DNA from: Rhizobium sp. Root1220 | GTDB lineage: Bacteria; Pseudomonadota; Alphaproteobacteria; Rhizobiales; Rhizobiaceae | NCBI RefSeq assembly: GCF_001426265.1 | Contig: NZ_LMDG01000013.1 | Location: forward strand, 1-63,390 | DNA: 63,390 nt | Direction: 5' to 3' | Part shown: in pieces, positions 19,644-27,754 of the stretch | How the letters are laid out: every line of letters begins with the position of its first letter | Position numbering within the stretch: position 1 is the stretch's first letter | The notes under the pieces: generated by a model | Databases searched by the model: none | The model's input: the letters and a program-made list of their open reading frames with translations, nothing else | Told to the model about the DNA's origin: nothing | Position numbers and translations under genes: made by a program

Positions 19644-19901
19644 TTAATATTTGATGTCTCGTCCTGTTTGACGCCCTGTTTGCTTGGTGTCGCGCTTGTC
19701 CTGCCGGCACCCAGCGTTGCTTTGGTCATTGGCCGCACGGCAGTCCTGCTTTGTATCCCGCGCGCCCTGCCGGGTGTCCTGGCGGACATCCCGCGCAGCC
19801 TTGCGCTGCTGTCCCTGCTCTGTTGCAAAGGACATAGCTGGCATGCCCAGGAGGAATATCGCAGCCACCGAGGCGGCGGTGAAAGACTTGAGTCCGAACA
19901 T
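19644..19901 (-). CDS. Small secreted highly basic protein (copy 2)
   Basis: 86 residues from ATG 19901 (a CGGGAGACGG site upstream): a signal peptide (SVAAIFLLGMPAMSFA) and a mature part nearly identical to that of 14485-14742, sharing EQGQQRKAARDV, RQGARDTKQ, two cysteines (DCRAAND, AGCRQDK) and the TKQTGRQTGRDIKY end. Signal peptides differ more than mature parts, so the mature sequence is under selection. It neighbours an HdeA-like gene on the same strand, which points to a periplasmic stress role; this is inference. Confidence 0.75.
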   Translation of the reverse strand: MFGLKSFTAASVAAIFLLGMPAMSFATEQGQQRKAARDVRQDTRQGARDTKQDCRAANDQSNAGCRQDKRDTKQTGRQTGRDIKY

Positions 19902-19984
19902 GGTCCGTCTCCCGTTAAGAGGCCATAACCATAGCCTCAATGCTCTCAGTGGCGGCGTGAATGCCGCCACCGTCACAGGTTCTG

Positions 19985-20278
19985 CTACATTTTAGAGACC
20001 GCCTCCATGGCGTCCGCCAGCGTAGAGCTGGTGTTGCTCTTGCAATAGGCGGCGACCTTCTCGGCGTTGGCGTGGGCCTTATCGCCATCGATCATGGCGC
20101 TGCCAGCTTTGCCGTGAACGTAACCGTTCACCCACATAGCCACGCCGATGGTTTTGGCGGCAGGCATGTCACCCACTTCCTTGCAGGTGACCTTTGACAT
20201 GTCCACTTCCGCGGCCAATGCCTGGCCTGCCAAGCCAAGACCTGCAATTGCTACTGCGATTGAAACAAGGCGCATCAT
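19985..20278 (-). CDS. HdeA/HdeB family periplasmic acid-stress chaperone-like protein
   Basis: 97 residues from the tandem ATG at 20278/20275, preceded by GGGAGGACGAC. A signal peptide (LVSIAVAIAGLGLAGQALAA) is followed by the small HdeA-like domain: VTCKEVGDM, VAMWVNGYVHGKAG, VAAYCKSN, with the two cysteines that form the single disulfide of HdeA. Known HdeA proteins bind unfolding periplasmic proteins at low pH. The open frame extends to 20350 without signal character. Confidence 0.8.
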   Translation of the reverse strand: MMRLVSIAVAIAGLGLAGQALAAEVDMSKVTCKEVGDMPAAKTIGVAMWVNGYVHGKAGSAMIDGDKAHANAEKVAAYCKSNTSSTLADAMEAVSKM

Positions 20279-20619
20279 TGTCGTCCTCCCAAACAGCCTC
20301 GCCCCTTGAGCAAGGGTTCGTGTGTGCAGTGTTATGTCTGGAAACCACAAGGGCCGCGGTCAACTCTGACGGTGGCAGCTCGTAAGTTAGCAACAACTAA
20401 TAATAGCACGATGCGTTGAGGGATACACTTAGTTTTATGGAGTTTACGGAGAACGACATTTCTCCCGGGTCAGCCATCCATCTGGAACGGTTCACCTGAA
20501 AGGAAAACGCAATGTTCAACCTCCCCACAACCGCCGCCACGACCTCAGGTGCCGAAAGGAAGCATTGTCTGGACGACGACTGAACCGCACCGCATTTGCC
20601 GGAGGCGAAGCGAACGGCC

Positions 20620-21290
20620 AGTTCGCGCAGCGACGGTTCGGTCTGATCCAGCGCCATGTCGATGATCCGGCTGCGGACATCGTCGGGAATACGGTTCCAC
20701 ACCCGCGATGGCGCAGAGTGCTAATCCTCAAGTCCTTCGGCACCATGGATCAGGAACCGTTCATACCACCGGTAGAACGTCGATCGTGGAATGCCGAGCT
20801 TGTCCAGCGTCTGCTTCACTGGCAGATGCGATTGCTCGACGATCCGGATGATCTCAAGCTTCTCGGAGGCGGGATATCTCATTCCTCGTCGCCCCCATGC
20901 CCGATCATGCTTTTTTTTGGGAAGCCGCAATTCAAGCGCCTCGGCGACGACCTCCTTCAGATCGCGCGTCTCGCGGCGCAGAACCTTCACCTCGTCGGAG
21001 GTTGCTGCACGCGCTGTGTCCCCACCAGTCGCTTCTTGCCCGCTTCGAGAAATTCCTTTGACCAACTGTAGTAAAGGCTCTCGGCAATGCCTTCGCGGCG
21101 GCACAGTGCAGCGATACTCTCCTCGCCACGCAGGCCTTCTAACACAATGCGGATTTTGTCCTCGGCCGAGTGGTGCTTGCGCGTCGCACGGCGGATATCG
21201 TTGATGACTTGTTCGGCTGCAGGTTTCGGAGCCCGGCTTTCTGTTTCATCTTCGCTTCCGTTGATCGAGCTACGATGGACCAGAAATCCT
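20620..21290 (-). mobile_element. IS3-family insertion sequence remnant
   Basis: Minus-strand OrfA reads PAAEQVINDIRRATRKHHSA, KIRIVLEGLRGEESIAALCR, REGIAESLYYSWSKEFLEAG and, after a one-base break, DEVKVLRRETRDLKEVVAE. OrfB begins MRYPASEKLEIIRIVEQSHL (ATG near 20882) and stops matching after RELAVRF at about 20620. The catalytic DDE domain is missing. A run of eight A at the OrfA/OrfB junction is the usual -1 slippage site of IS3 elements. Non-functional. Confidence 0.75.
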
Positions 21291-21574
21291 CTCTTCTCAG
21301 TTACATACGATCTGTCTCAAGGGCGCTGATCCGGGACAAAGACTCAGCTCGGCTTTGGTGCCGATGAGCTGTTCACTAGCGAAAGCGGCTCCTTGGCCGC
21401 TTCCGGTCAGAGCGAAATAAGGTTTGGTGGACGATGTCACTCCGGGAATGGTGCTCAATCTCAAAACGTGAGAGCATATCTGTACTAGCGGCAAAGTGCG
21501 CGACACAGCCAAAGTCTAGGTTTGCGAACCGCTAAGTGACGGTGGCGTGTGGAGCATTCTGGATGGGGCGTCGT

Positions 21575-23104
21575 ATGAAACCATTTATCTCGGCCGCAGG
21601 GCTTTCTTTTTTTCTTCTCGCCGCCTGTTCGCACACCATACGAACATTCAAGCAAACACCGTCGTATTCGCCCGCGCAGCCGACAAGCACGCGGCTGACA
21701 CAAGCCGTCCAAAGGCTTGGTGATCCTAGGGACGGTCGTTCCGGGGTCAGGCTGATCGGCAACGGAGAAGAAGCTCTGGCGGCGCGATTGGCGCTTGCAG
21801 CGGCCGCCGAACAGACAATCGATGCGCAGTATTACCTTCTGCACAATGATCCTACCGGAAAAATCTTTGCATGGAGCTTGCTGCAAGCCGCGGATCGGGG
21901 TGTGCGGGTGCGGCTATTGCTCGATGACATGGACACTAAGGGCTATGATGCCGTGACTGCGGCTCTGGACTCGCATAAAAACATCGAAATCCGGCTCTTT
22001 AACCCATTCTGGCGGGATCAGAGCCTTGTCGCGGCCGTCCTCACCGACTTCAAGCGGATCAACCGCCGGATGCATAACAAATCGATGACCGCCGATAATG
22101 CCATGTCGATCGTCGGTGGCCGCAATATCGGCGATGAGTATTTCCTGGCCAAGAGGGAATTGAACTATTCAGATCTCGATGTGCTGGTTGCTGGACCCGT
22201 TGTCGACGACGTCTCGACAAACTTTGATGAGTACTGGAATAGCAAGTTTGCAGTGCCTGCGCACGCCGTCGTTGGCGAACCACAGGGGTTCAGTCTCGAC
22301 GAAGCGCGCGATCGCCTTGACGAGATCATCGGGCATGCCCGGGAGACCGAATATGCCAGCGTCGTGCGTGCGGCTGCGAAGCAGAATCTAACGCCATCGA
22401 CGCTGAAGCTTTCGTGGGTTTCCGCCAAAATGTATTCGGACCCGCCTTCAAAAGCGGCCGGTGAAGACAACGAAGAAGAGATTCTTGCCTCCCAGCTGTC
22501 AAAGTATTTCGCCGATGCGGCATCAAAGATTGAGATCGTCTCCGCGTATTTCGTGCCAGGCAAACGCGGCACAGAGTGGTTGCGGGAACTTGAGGCGCGG
22601 GGCGTCGAGGTGTTGGTTGTAACCAATTCGCTGGCATCGAACGACGTGAAACCCGTCTATGCGCATTATGCAAAGGACCGGCGGGCCCTTCTGGAAGGTG
22701 GAGTCCACCTCTACGAACTTCGGCCTGACGCAGATCAAGAAGCGCGGCGCGGCGTCAATTGGGGTGAATCGCGATCGGGTCTGCATGCCAAGGCGTTTAC
22801 CATCGACGATCGTTACCTGTTCGTCGGCTCGTTCAACTGGGACCCGCGGTCGGTGAACATCAATACGGAGATGGGCATTCTGATCGACTCGCCTGAATTT
22901 ACCAGGAAGACGTCGAATGCCCTAAGAGGCGTTTTAAGAGAAGAAACCTTTGCCGTAAGGCTGGACAAGGACAAGCGGATCTCGTGGACGGAGACCGAGC
23001 CGGACGGGAGGCAGCGGATCTACTATTATGAGCCGACAGGTTCGCCCTGGGATCAATTCGTGGCGGGATTTTATGCGATTCTCCCTATCGGTTCGCAGCT
23101 CTGA
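21575..23104 (+). CDS. Phospholipase D-family lipoprotein (ClsC/YmdC-like)
   Basis: 509 residues from ATG 21575, giving a lipoprotein signal with lipobox LLAAC. Two HKD catalytic motifs: HNKSMTAD (His near 167) and HAKAFTID (His near 410), each followed by the GGRNIGDEY and GSFNWDPRS blocks typical of cardiolipin synthase C / YmdC-like enzymes. It probably acts on phospholipids at the periplasmic face. No YmdB-like partner is adjacent. A truncated paralog of its C-terminal half lies just downstream on the opposite strand. Confidence 0.85.
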   Translation: MKPFISAAGLSFFLLAACSHTIRTFKQTPSYSPAQPTSTRLTQAVQRLGDPRDGRSGVRLIGNGEEALAARLALAAAAEQTIDAQYYLLHNDPTGKIFAWSLLQAADRGVRVRLLLDDMDTKGYDAVTAALDSHKNIEIRLFNPFWRDQSLVAAVLTDFKRINRRMHNKSMTADNAMSIVGGRNIGDEYFLAKRELNYSDLDVLVAGPVVDDVSTNFDEYWNSKFAVPAHAVVGEPQGFSLDEARDRLDEIIGHARETEYASVVRAAAKQNLTPSTLKLSWVSAKMYSDPPSKAAGEDNEEEILASQLSKYFADAASKIEIVSAYFVPGKRGTEWLRELEARGVEVLVVTNSLASNDVKPVYAHYAKDRRALLEGGVHLYELRPDADQEARRGVNWGESRSGLHAKAFTIDDRYLFVGSFNWDPRSVNINTEMGILIDSPEFTRKTSNALRGVLREETFAVRLDKDKRISWTETEPDGRQRIYYYEPTGSPWDQFVAGFYAILPIGSQL

Positions 23105-23306
23105 GGTTTTCGCGACGCAACCAGCCTGACCGCCGCTCTGAAGTGACGTCTCTGTCCGCCACCTTTCGTAGCGAAACCGGAAAGATCCAGACCTAGCTAT
23201 ACTGTAGCGTTCGTCACGAGCGCCAAACAGGAAAATTGTATTCGACAACTGAAGCGATGGCGGATGGAGCAAAGCGGCAGCTTGGGGCTCAAAGCGGCGA
23301 TCGGTG

Positions 23307-23735
23307 TCAGACCTGCGAGTCGATCGGCAGGAGTTTCACGAGGTCGGCGACGAACCGCCGGCGGAACCCCGTTTCGGGCTCGTCCCGGTAGCTCAGGATC
23401 TCGCCGTCCCGCACAGTCTCCCAGATGATTCTGCCATTCGGATCAAGGAAGACGCGGTAGCTGTTGGCGGGCGCGACGCCGGTTGCCATGTAGGCCGTCA
23501 GCCTCGCGGCAAGCTCCGGGCTCTCGATATAGAGGCCGGCTTCCGTATTGATCACGGCAGATCGGGGGTCGAGGTTGAAGCTGCCGATGAACACGGCCTT
23601 GCGGTCGAAGACCATGGCCTTGGTGTGCAATGCTGCCCGCGACCGGCCCGAGCGGAGCGACCAGTCACGCCAGAAGGCTTTGTCAGCCGTCTCGACCGAA
23701 AAACCGTGTTTCAACGGCGCACGGAAGGCGGACAT
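23307..23735 (-). pseudogene. Phospholipase D-family protein, C-terminal fragment
   Basis: The minus-strand frame contains only the second HKD motif (HTKAMVFD), the GSFNLDPRSAVINTEAGLYI block and the C-terminus (VADLVKLLPIDSQV), resembling the end of the neighbouring intact gene (VAGFYAILPIGSQL). The first HKD domain and the start are absent. At about 23735 the sequence switches abruptly to a plus-strand rsgA fragment. Confidence 0.75.
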
Positions 23736-23736
23736 G

Positions 23737-24466
23737 GCCAGCAACTCGTTGCCGCCAACGTCGACACACTGTTGATCGCGACCTCATGCAATGCCGATTT
23801 CAATCTTGCTCGATTGGAACGCTACCTGATCATGGCCAACCAAGCTGGGTGTAATCCGGTGATCATACTGACGAAGGCTGATACGGCCGACGATGCTGGC
23901 ATATTCGAGGAGCAGGCCAAAGCTTTGCAACTCGACCTGCCCGTGGTTGTCTTGGATGCCCGCTCCGCCGACGCCGTTTCGCTGTTAAAAGGCCCTGGTG
24001 CGGCGTTGGCCAGACGGTGGCGCTGGTGGGATCCTCCGGCGTCGGAAAATCAACACTGGTCAATACCATGACGGGGACCGGGTCCGACACCAAGCAGAAA
24101 ACCGGGACCACCCGCGAATACGACGCACAGGGCAGGCACACCACGACGGCACGATCGCTGCATGCCATTCCAGGCGGCGGCTGGGTTATTGATACGCCGG
24201 GAATAAGAACGCTCTACGTCAGTGATGTTTCCGACGGTATTGATACTCTTTTTGCTGAAATAACCGAGTTGGCACCGAATTGCCGATTTCGTGATTGCAC
24301 CCATGCCCATGAACCGGGCTGCGCCGTTCAGGCAGCTCTTGCAAGCGGTGCGCTGGCCGCCGATCGCCTGGATCGCTGGCGGAGCCTGCTTGCCGAAAAC
24401 CGCGAGCGGACTCCGGTGGTCAGCGGACCACGTGGCAACAAGATCGCCCGCAAGAAGAAATACTGA
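23737..24466 (+). pseudogene. rsgA: RsgA ribosome-biogenesis GTPase, 5'-truncated and frameshifted
   Basis: It reads QLVAANVDTLLIATSCNADF, NPVIILTKADT (G4 motif TKAD), then after an indel near 23990 GSSGVGKSTLVNTMTG (Walker A), IDTPGIRT (G3) and the zinc-binding end CRFRDCTHAHEPGCAV. This is the circularly permuted GTPase order (G4 before G1) diagnostic of RsgA, which helps mature the 30S subunit. The N-terminal OB-fold (about 100 residues) is missing at the junction with the phospholipase fragment, so this copy should be inactive. Confidence 0.8.
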
Positions 24467-24817
24467 AGGCTTATCAGTTCGATACCGTGCTCCCGGGCGC
24501 AAGGCAAAATGCGACGCCTGCCGAATTGCCGGAACTCTTACCGCCGCCTTCGTCCTGGACGCGACGACGAATAAGTGGATACGAGCGGGATAGCACCAAC
24601 ATTTGTAATTCGCTGCAATTGAGGAGAGTTGAACCTGCTGTCGCTCTTGGTCGTCATCTGCTCCCGGTCCGCTTTGAAAAGGTCAGCGATCTGAGTGGCG
24701 GGTTCAAAAGCCTGATTAGCGGTTTCGCCACACCAGCCAGGAAGAATTCTAGCCAAGCCTCGCAATTTCCGTGCTTTCTCGATATTTTCCTTGTTCTTTT
24801 CGTCGTATCGTTGCCCT
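24467..24817. other. 350-bp stretch without a recognisable gene
   Basis: Open frames here have no recognisable domain. It separates the rsgA fragment from the IS630 element and is probably old flanking DNA. Confidence 0.4.
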
Positions 24818-24819
24818 TA

Positions 24820-25868
24820 GAGCGCTTCATGTTTTGACGGAAGCATATCCTGCATTGATGAGATAGTTGGCGCATTCGTCGGACTGGATCGTTTGGACCA
24901 AGCTGCCGATATGCCGCCAGGTATCGTCGATGGTTCGGCGTTGGGCGTTGCGCATCCAATGTTTGATCTTCGAGAAGGCCTGCTCGATCGGATTGAGGTC
25001 CGGCGAGTAAGGCGGCAGAAACCAAAGCCGGGCACCGGCTGCCTTGATGGCGTGACGGATAGCGGTCGACTTGTGGCTGCCGAGATTGTCCATGATGACA
25101 ATGTCGCCGGGGCTTGAGGGTGGGAACCAATTGCTGTTCGACGTAGGCGCGAAAGCATACGCCGTTGATCGGACCGTCGAAGACACAGGGCGCTGTCAGC
25201 CGGTCGCTTCTCAAGGCACCGAGGAATGTCAGGGTGCGCCAGTGGCCGTGCGGCGCAAATGCCCGCAGACGCTTTCCCTTTGGTCCCCAGCCTCTGATCG
25301 GCGTCATGTTGGTCTTGATCCAGGTTTCGTCGATGAAGACGAGACGTTCAGGATCGAGATGCTGTTGCAGGCTCTTCCACCGCTCTCGCCTGCGGGCGAC
25401 GTCGGCGCGAGCCTGTTCAAGGGCCAACAGCGTTTCTTTTTGAAACGCAGACCTTCGCTGCGGATGAACTCCCAAATCGTATTATGAGAGACGGCAATAC
25501 CTCGCGATGCCAGTTCAGCCTTCAGCCCATGCAGCGTCAGATGCGGGTTCTGATTGAGCCGCTCGGCCAGAAAGCTGCGGTGCGGTTCCAGAATGCGTTT
25601 GCGGTGGCCACCCATCTTGCCCGGACGAACCGAGCCGGTCGCCCGATGGCGCTGCGACCATTTCACAACGGATGAGACAGCGACCTCGAAACGCGCAGCT
25701 ACAGCGCGAACGCTGTCCCCGCTCTGCACAGCTGCAACAACACGCTCGCGAAGATCAGTCGATAAAGGCGCGGTCATCTGATGCGGGCCTCCTTCCAGCC
25801 AGCATCAGTGAATCACAACAGAACCGATTTGGGAATCCTAGCCGATTCAGAAATATGCGGAAACGCTC
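24820..25868 (-). mobile_element. IS630-family insertion sequence with TA target duplication
   Basis: Terminal inverted repeats begin GAGCGCTTC (left, 24820) and GAGCGTTTC (right, read inward from 25868), and the element is flanked by TA at 24818-24819 and 25869-25870, the target duplication expected for IS630/Tc1-type elements. Length is 1,049 bp, normal for the family. Its right end is 25 bp from the start of the LssY_C-type gene, so it has probably replaced or altered that gene's promoter. Confidence 0.8.
24827..25777 (-). pseudogene. IS630 transposase in three frames
   Basis: Frame 1 (from 25777): an HTH region LSTDLRERVVAAVQSGDSVR and HLTLHGLKAELASRGIAVSH. A -1 shift at AAAAAGAAA near 25440 leads to frame 2 with the first catalytic block VFIDETWIKTNM and LTFLGALR. 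A second shift at a CCCC run near 25115 leads to frame 3 with [13 protein letters not shown] and the [20 protein letters not shown] catalytic end. The first shift may be programmed frameshifting, as in other IS630 members; the second looks like a single-base insertion and probably inactivates the copy. Confidence 0.75.
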
Positions 25869-25892
25869 TAGACTTGGAACCGGGGGATTCCA

Positions 25893-26605
25893 ATGCGTCA
25901 TCGCACGAAAACCCGCGCAGCGTTAGGCGCAGTGATTGTCCTGCTATGCGCTTATCTGCTGCTTGCTTATCTGGTCATTCCGGAGATCTGGATTTTCCAC
26001 GATGCCGAACGGGTTGCAAAGGTCGACAACATGGTCACGACCACAGCTCAGGACATTCCGGGCGATCCCATAAACGTAGGTTTCGTTGGTTCGAAGCAGG
26101 AGGTGGTCCGCGCCTTTGCAGCGGCTGGATGGGATCCCGCCGATAAAATCACCTTGCGGACATCGATCGATATCGGATTGAGTGTCGTGCTTGACCGACC
26201 CGATCTCGACGCACCGGTCAGTCCGCTGTTTTTCGAGGGGAGAAAACAGGATCTCGCTTTCGAGAAGCCTGTGGGCAGAAGCGCCGACGAGCGCAACCAT
26301 GTTCGTTTCTGGCTGACGAAGCAAACCGGGGACGACAACCGACCACTTTGGCTTGGTTCGGCAAGCTTCGATCGTGGCGTCGGCCTCAGTCACGATACCG
26401 GGCAAATCACGCATCATATCGGGCCGGACATCGACGCCGAGCGAGATCTGGTTTCGGTGATCTTCTCAAGGCAGGCGAACTCATGTCGAGCTATGAGATC
26501 GATGGCATAGGGGCGACTAGGAGTGGCCGCAACGGAGGCGGAGATCCCTATTACACCGACGGAAAGGCTCTCATTGGCGTGCTTCGGCGAAATGAAGCCG
26601 ATTAG
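25893..26605 (+). pseudogene. LssY_C-domain membrane-anchored protein, frameshifted near the end
   Basis: It begins with one membrane helix (AALGAVIVLLCAYLLLAYLVI) and continues with the LssY C-terminal domain: PINVGFVGSKQEVVRAFAAA, GWDPADKIT, RNHVRFWL, WLGSASFDRGVGLS, HHIGPDIDAERDLV. The frame is lost at about 26455; the next frame carries GDLLKAGELMSSYEIDG and ends GVLRRNEAD at 26605, clearly the natural C-terminus. A single indel separates them, so this is either a recent pseudogene or a sequencing error. LssY-type proteins belong to type I secretion-linked or PAP2-linked families; the role is unknown. Confidence 0.7.
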
Positions 26606-26654
26606 TGCTCGCGATCGTATTCGGGCACATCGCCCGTGATCCTCTCAGTTGGCC

Positions 26655-27029
26655 TCACAATCCCAGTGCGTCTTTGATTGCGGAGATAAGTTCCGATCCG
26701 GGAAAAGGCTTCCGCAAGTAAGCGATGCACCCTGCCCGCTCGGCCTCTGCTTGCAGGCGCTGGTCTTCGAGCGCCGTGATAAAGATGACCGGCAAGTTCG
26801 AACCAGCTTGTTTCAGCCTTCGCTGCAAATCTAGGCCGGATATGCCGCCGTCCAAGTCGATATCGAGCACAAGGCAGGCTATGTCGATGTTTGTGCCTTG
26901 AGCAAGAAAGGCTTCGGCAGATTCATACTCGACCGCCGCTAACCCGTAGGCATTCAAAAGCCGCCCAACGCTTCGACGAAGGCTGGCGTCATCGTCAACA
27001 ACGGCGACTGTGTGGCGGAGCCTTCCCAT
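26655..27029 (-). CDS. Single-domain response regulator (receiver only)
   Basis: 124 residues, one CheY-like receiver: acidic pair VVDDD at 11-14, phosphoacceptor Asp56 in CLVLDIDLDGG, the FITAL switch Thr, and the conserved Lys in YLRKPF. No output domain, so it probably works as a phosphate sink or protein-protein switch. It is third in the order kinase, FixJ-type regulator, receiver, all on the minus strand, but an 80-bp gap with its own copy of the block's palindromic motif (27101-27118) precedes it. Confidence 0.85.
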   Translation of the reverse strand: MGRLRHTVAVVDDDASLRRSVGRLLNAYGLAAVEYESAEAFLAQGTNIDIACLVLDIDLDGGISGLDLQRRLKQAGSNLPVIFITALEDQRLQAEAERAGCIAYLRKPFPGSELISAIKDALGL

Positions 27030-27100
27030 CTTGAGCCCCCACTTGTGACCCTATGAGAGACACGCGGTTGCGTTCATATTAGGCGTGTTGGCGTTTGATT

Positions 27101-27118
27101 GATATTGCCCTAAGGGGA
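27101..27118. promoter_or_regulatory. Shared palindromic motif upstream of the lone receiver gene
   Basis: GATATTGCCCTAAGGGGA, centred about 80 bp upstream of the receiver start at 27029 and overlapping the end of the FixJ-type gene. It matches the motif at 29733, 34285, 37078/37106 and 40012, with one T fewer in the centre. Confidence 0.5.
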
Positions 27119-27754
27119 CGGCGGCGGGACATTGGGCTCGCTAGGTCGTTCGAGAGGGCCGACACTTGCCGCGAGCGACACCACTTCGGCAACCGAGCGC
27201 ACCCCGAGTTTTTCCATGACGCGATGGCGGTGTACCTTCACCGTGCGCTCGGATATGCCGAGAGCGTATGCAATCTGTTTATTGAGAAGCCCACGAATGA
27301 CCAATGCAAAAACATCCGCCTCGCGCACGCTCAGGCTCGACACCAATCTCCTCTGCTCCTGAAGGCGCTCGTGATCGGCCCGCTGCCTTTCATGTTGAAC
27401 CAAAGCCCGCTCGATGGTCTCTATCAGGACCGCTGACGAAGTACTCTTTTCCAGAAAGTCCGCCGCGCCCGCTTTCATCGCGTCGACGCCGGCCTTTATG
27501 TCTCCCTCGCCGGTGAGGAACACGACCGGCCAAAGTGGCGCCAGTTTGCCGAGTTTCTGTTGTATTTCCAGGCCAGACTGGCCGGGCATCTGCAGGTCGA
27601 GAAGAACGCAACCCGGTTCGCAATTCGGAAGGCAGGCGAGAAACGCATCTCCGGATTCGTATACGTCGACCTTGAGACCGTATGCGGTGAGCAGCCTCGC
27701 GGTCGCTGTTCGATAGGATCTGTCGTCATCGACGATATGGATGACCGGCATCAT
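27110..27754 (-). CDS. FixJ-family response regulator (receiver plus LuxR-type HTH)
   Basis: 214 residues. Receiver: VDDD at 8-11, phosphoacceptor Asp53 in VLLDLQMPG, FLTGEGD switch, Lys in FLEKST. A linker is followed by a LuxR/FixJ HTH (SVREADVFALVIRGLLNKQI, then GISERTVKVHRHRVMEKLG) at about 144-195. It is a DNA-binding transcription regulator. Its ATG overlaps the 3' end of the sensor kinase gene by 4 bp, so the two are translationally coupled and form a cognate pair. It is the best candidate to bind the palindromic motif found through this block. Confidence 0.92.
   Translation of the reverse strand: MMPVIHIVDDDRSYRTATARLLTAYGLKVDVYESGDAFLACLPNCEPGCVLLDLQMPGQSGLEIQQKLGKLAPLWPVVFLTGEGDIKAGVDAMKAGAADFLEKSTSSAVLIETIERALVQHERQRADHERLQEQRRLVSSLSVREADVFALVIRGLLNKQIAYALGISERTVKVHRHRVMEKLGVRSVAEVVSLAASVGPLERPSEPNVPPPSP

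Noticed and set aside
24811..24819. TTGCCCTTA at the IS630 left end as another copy of the regulon motif
   Set aside because: Only a half-site, partly made by the IS junction; the second half is absent.
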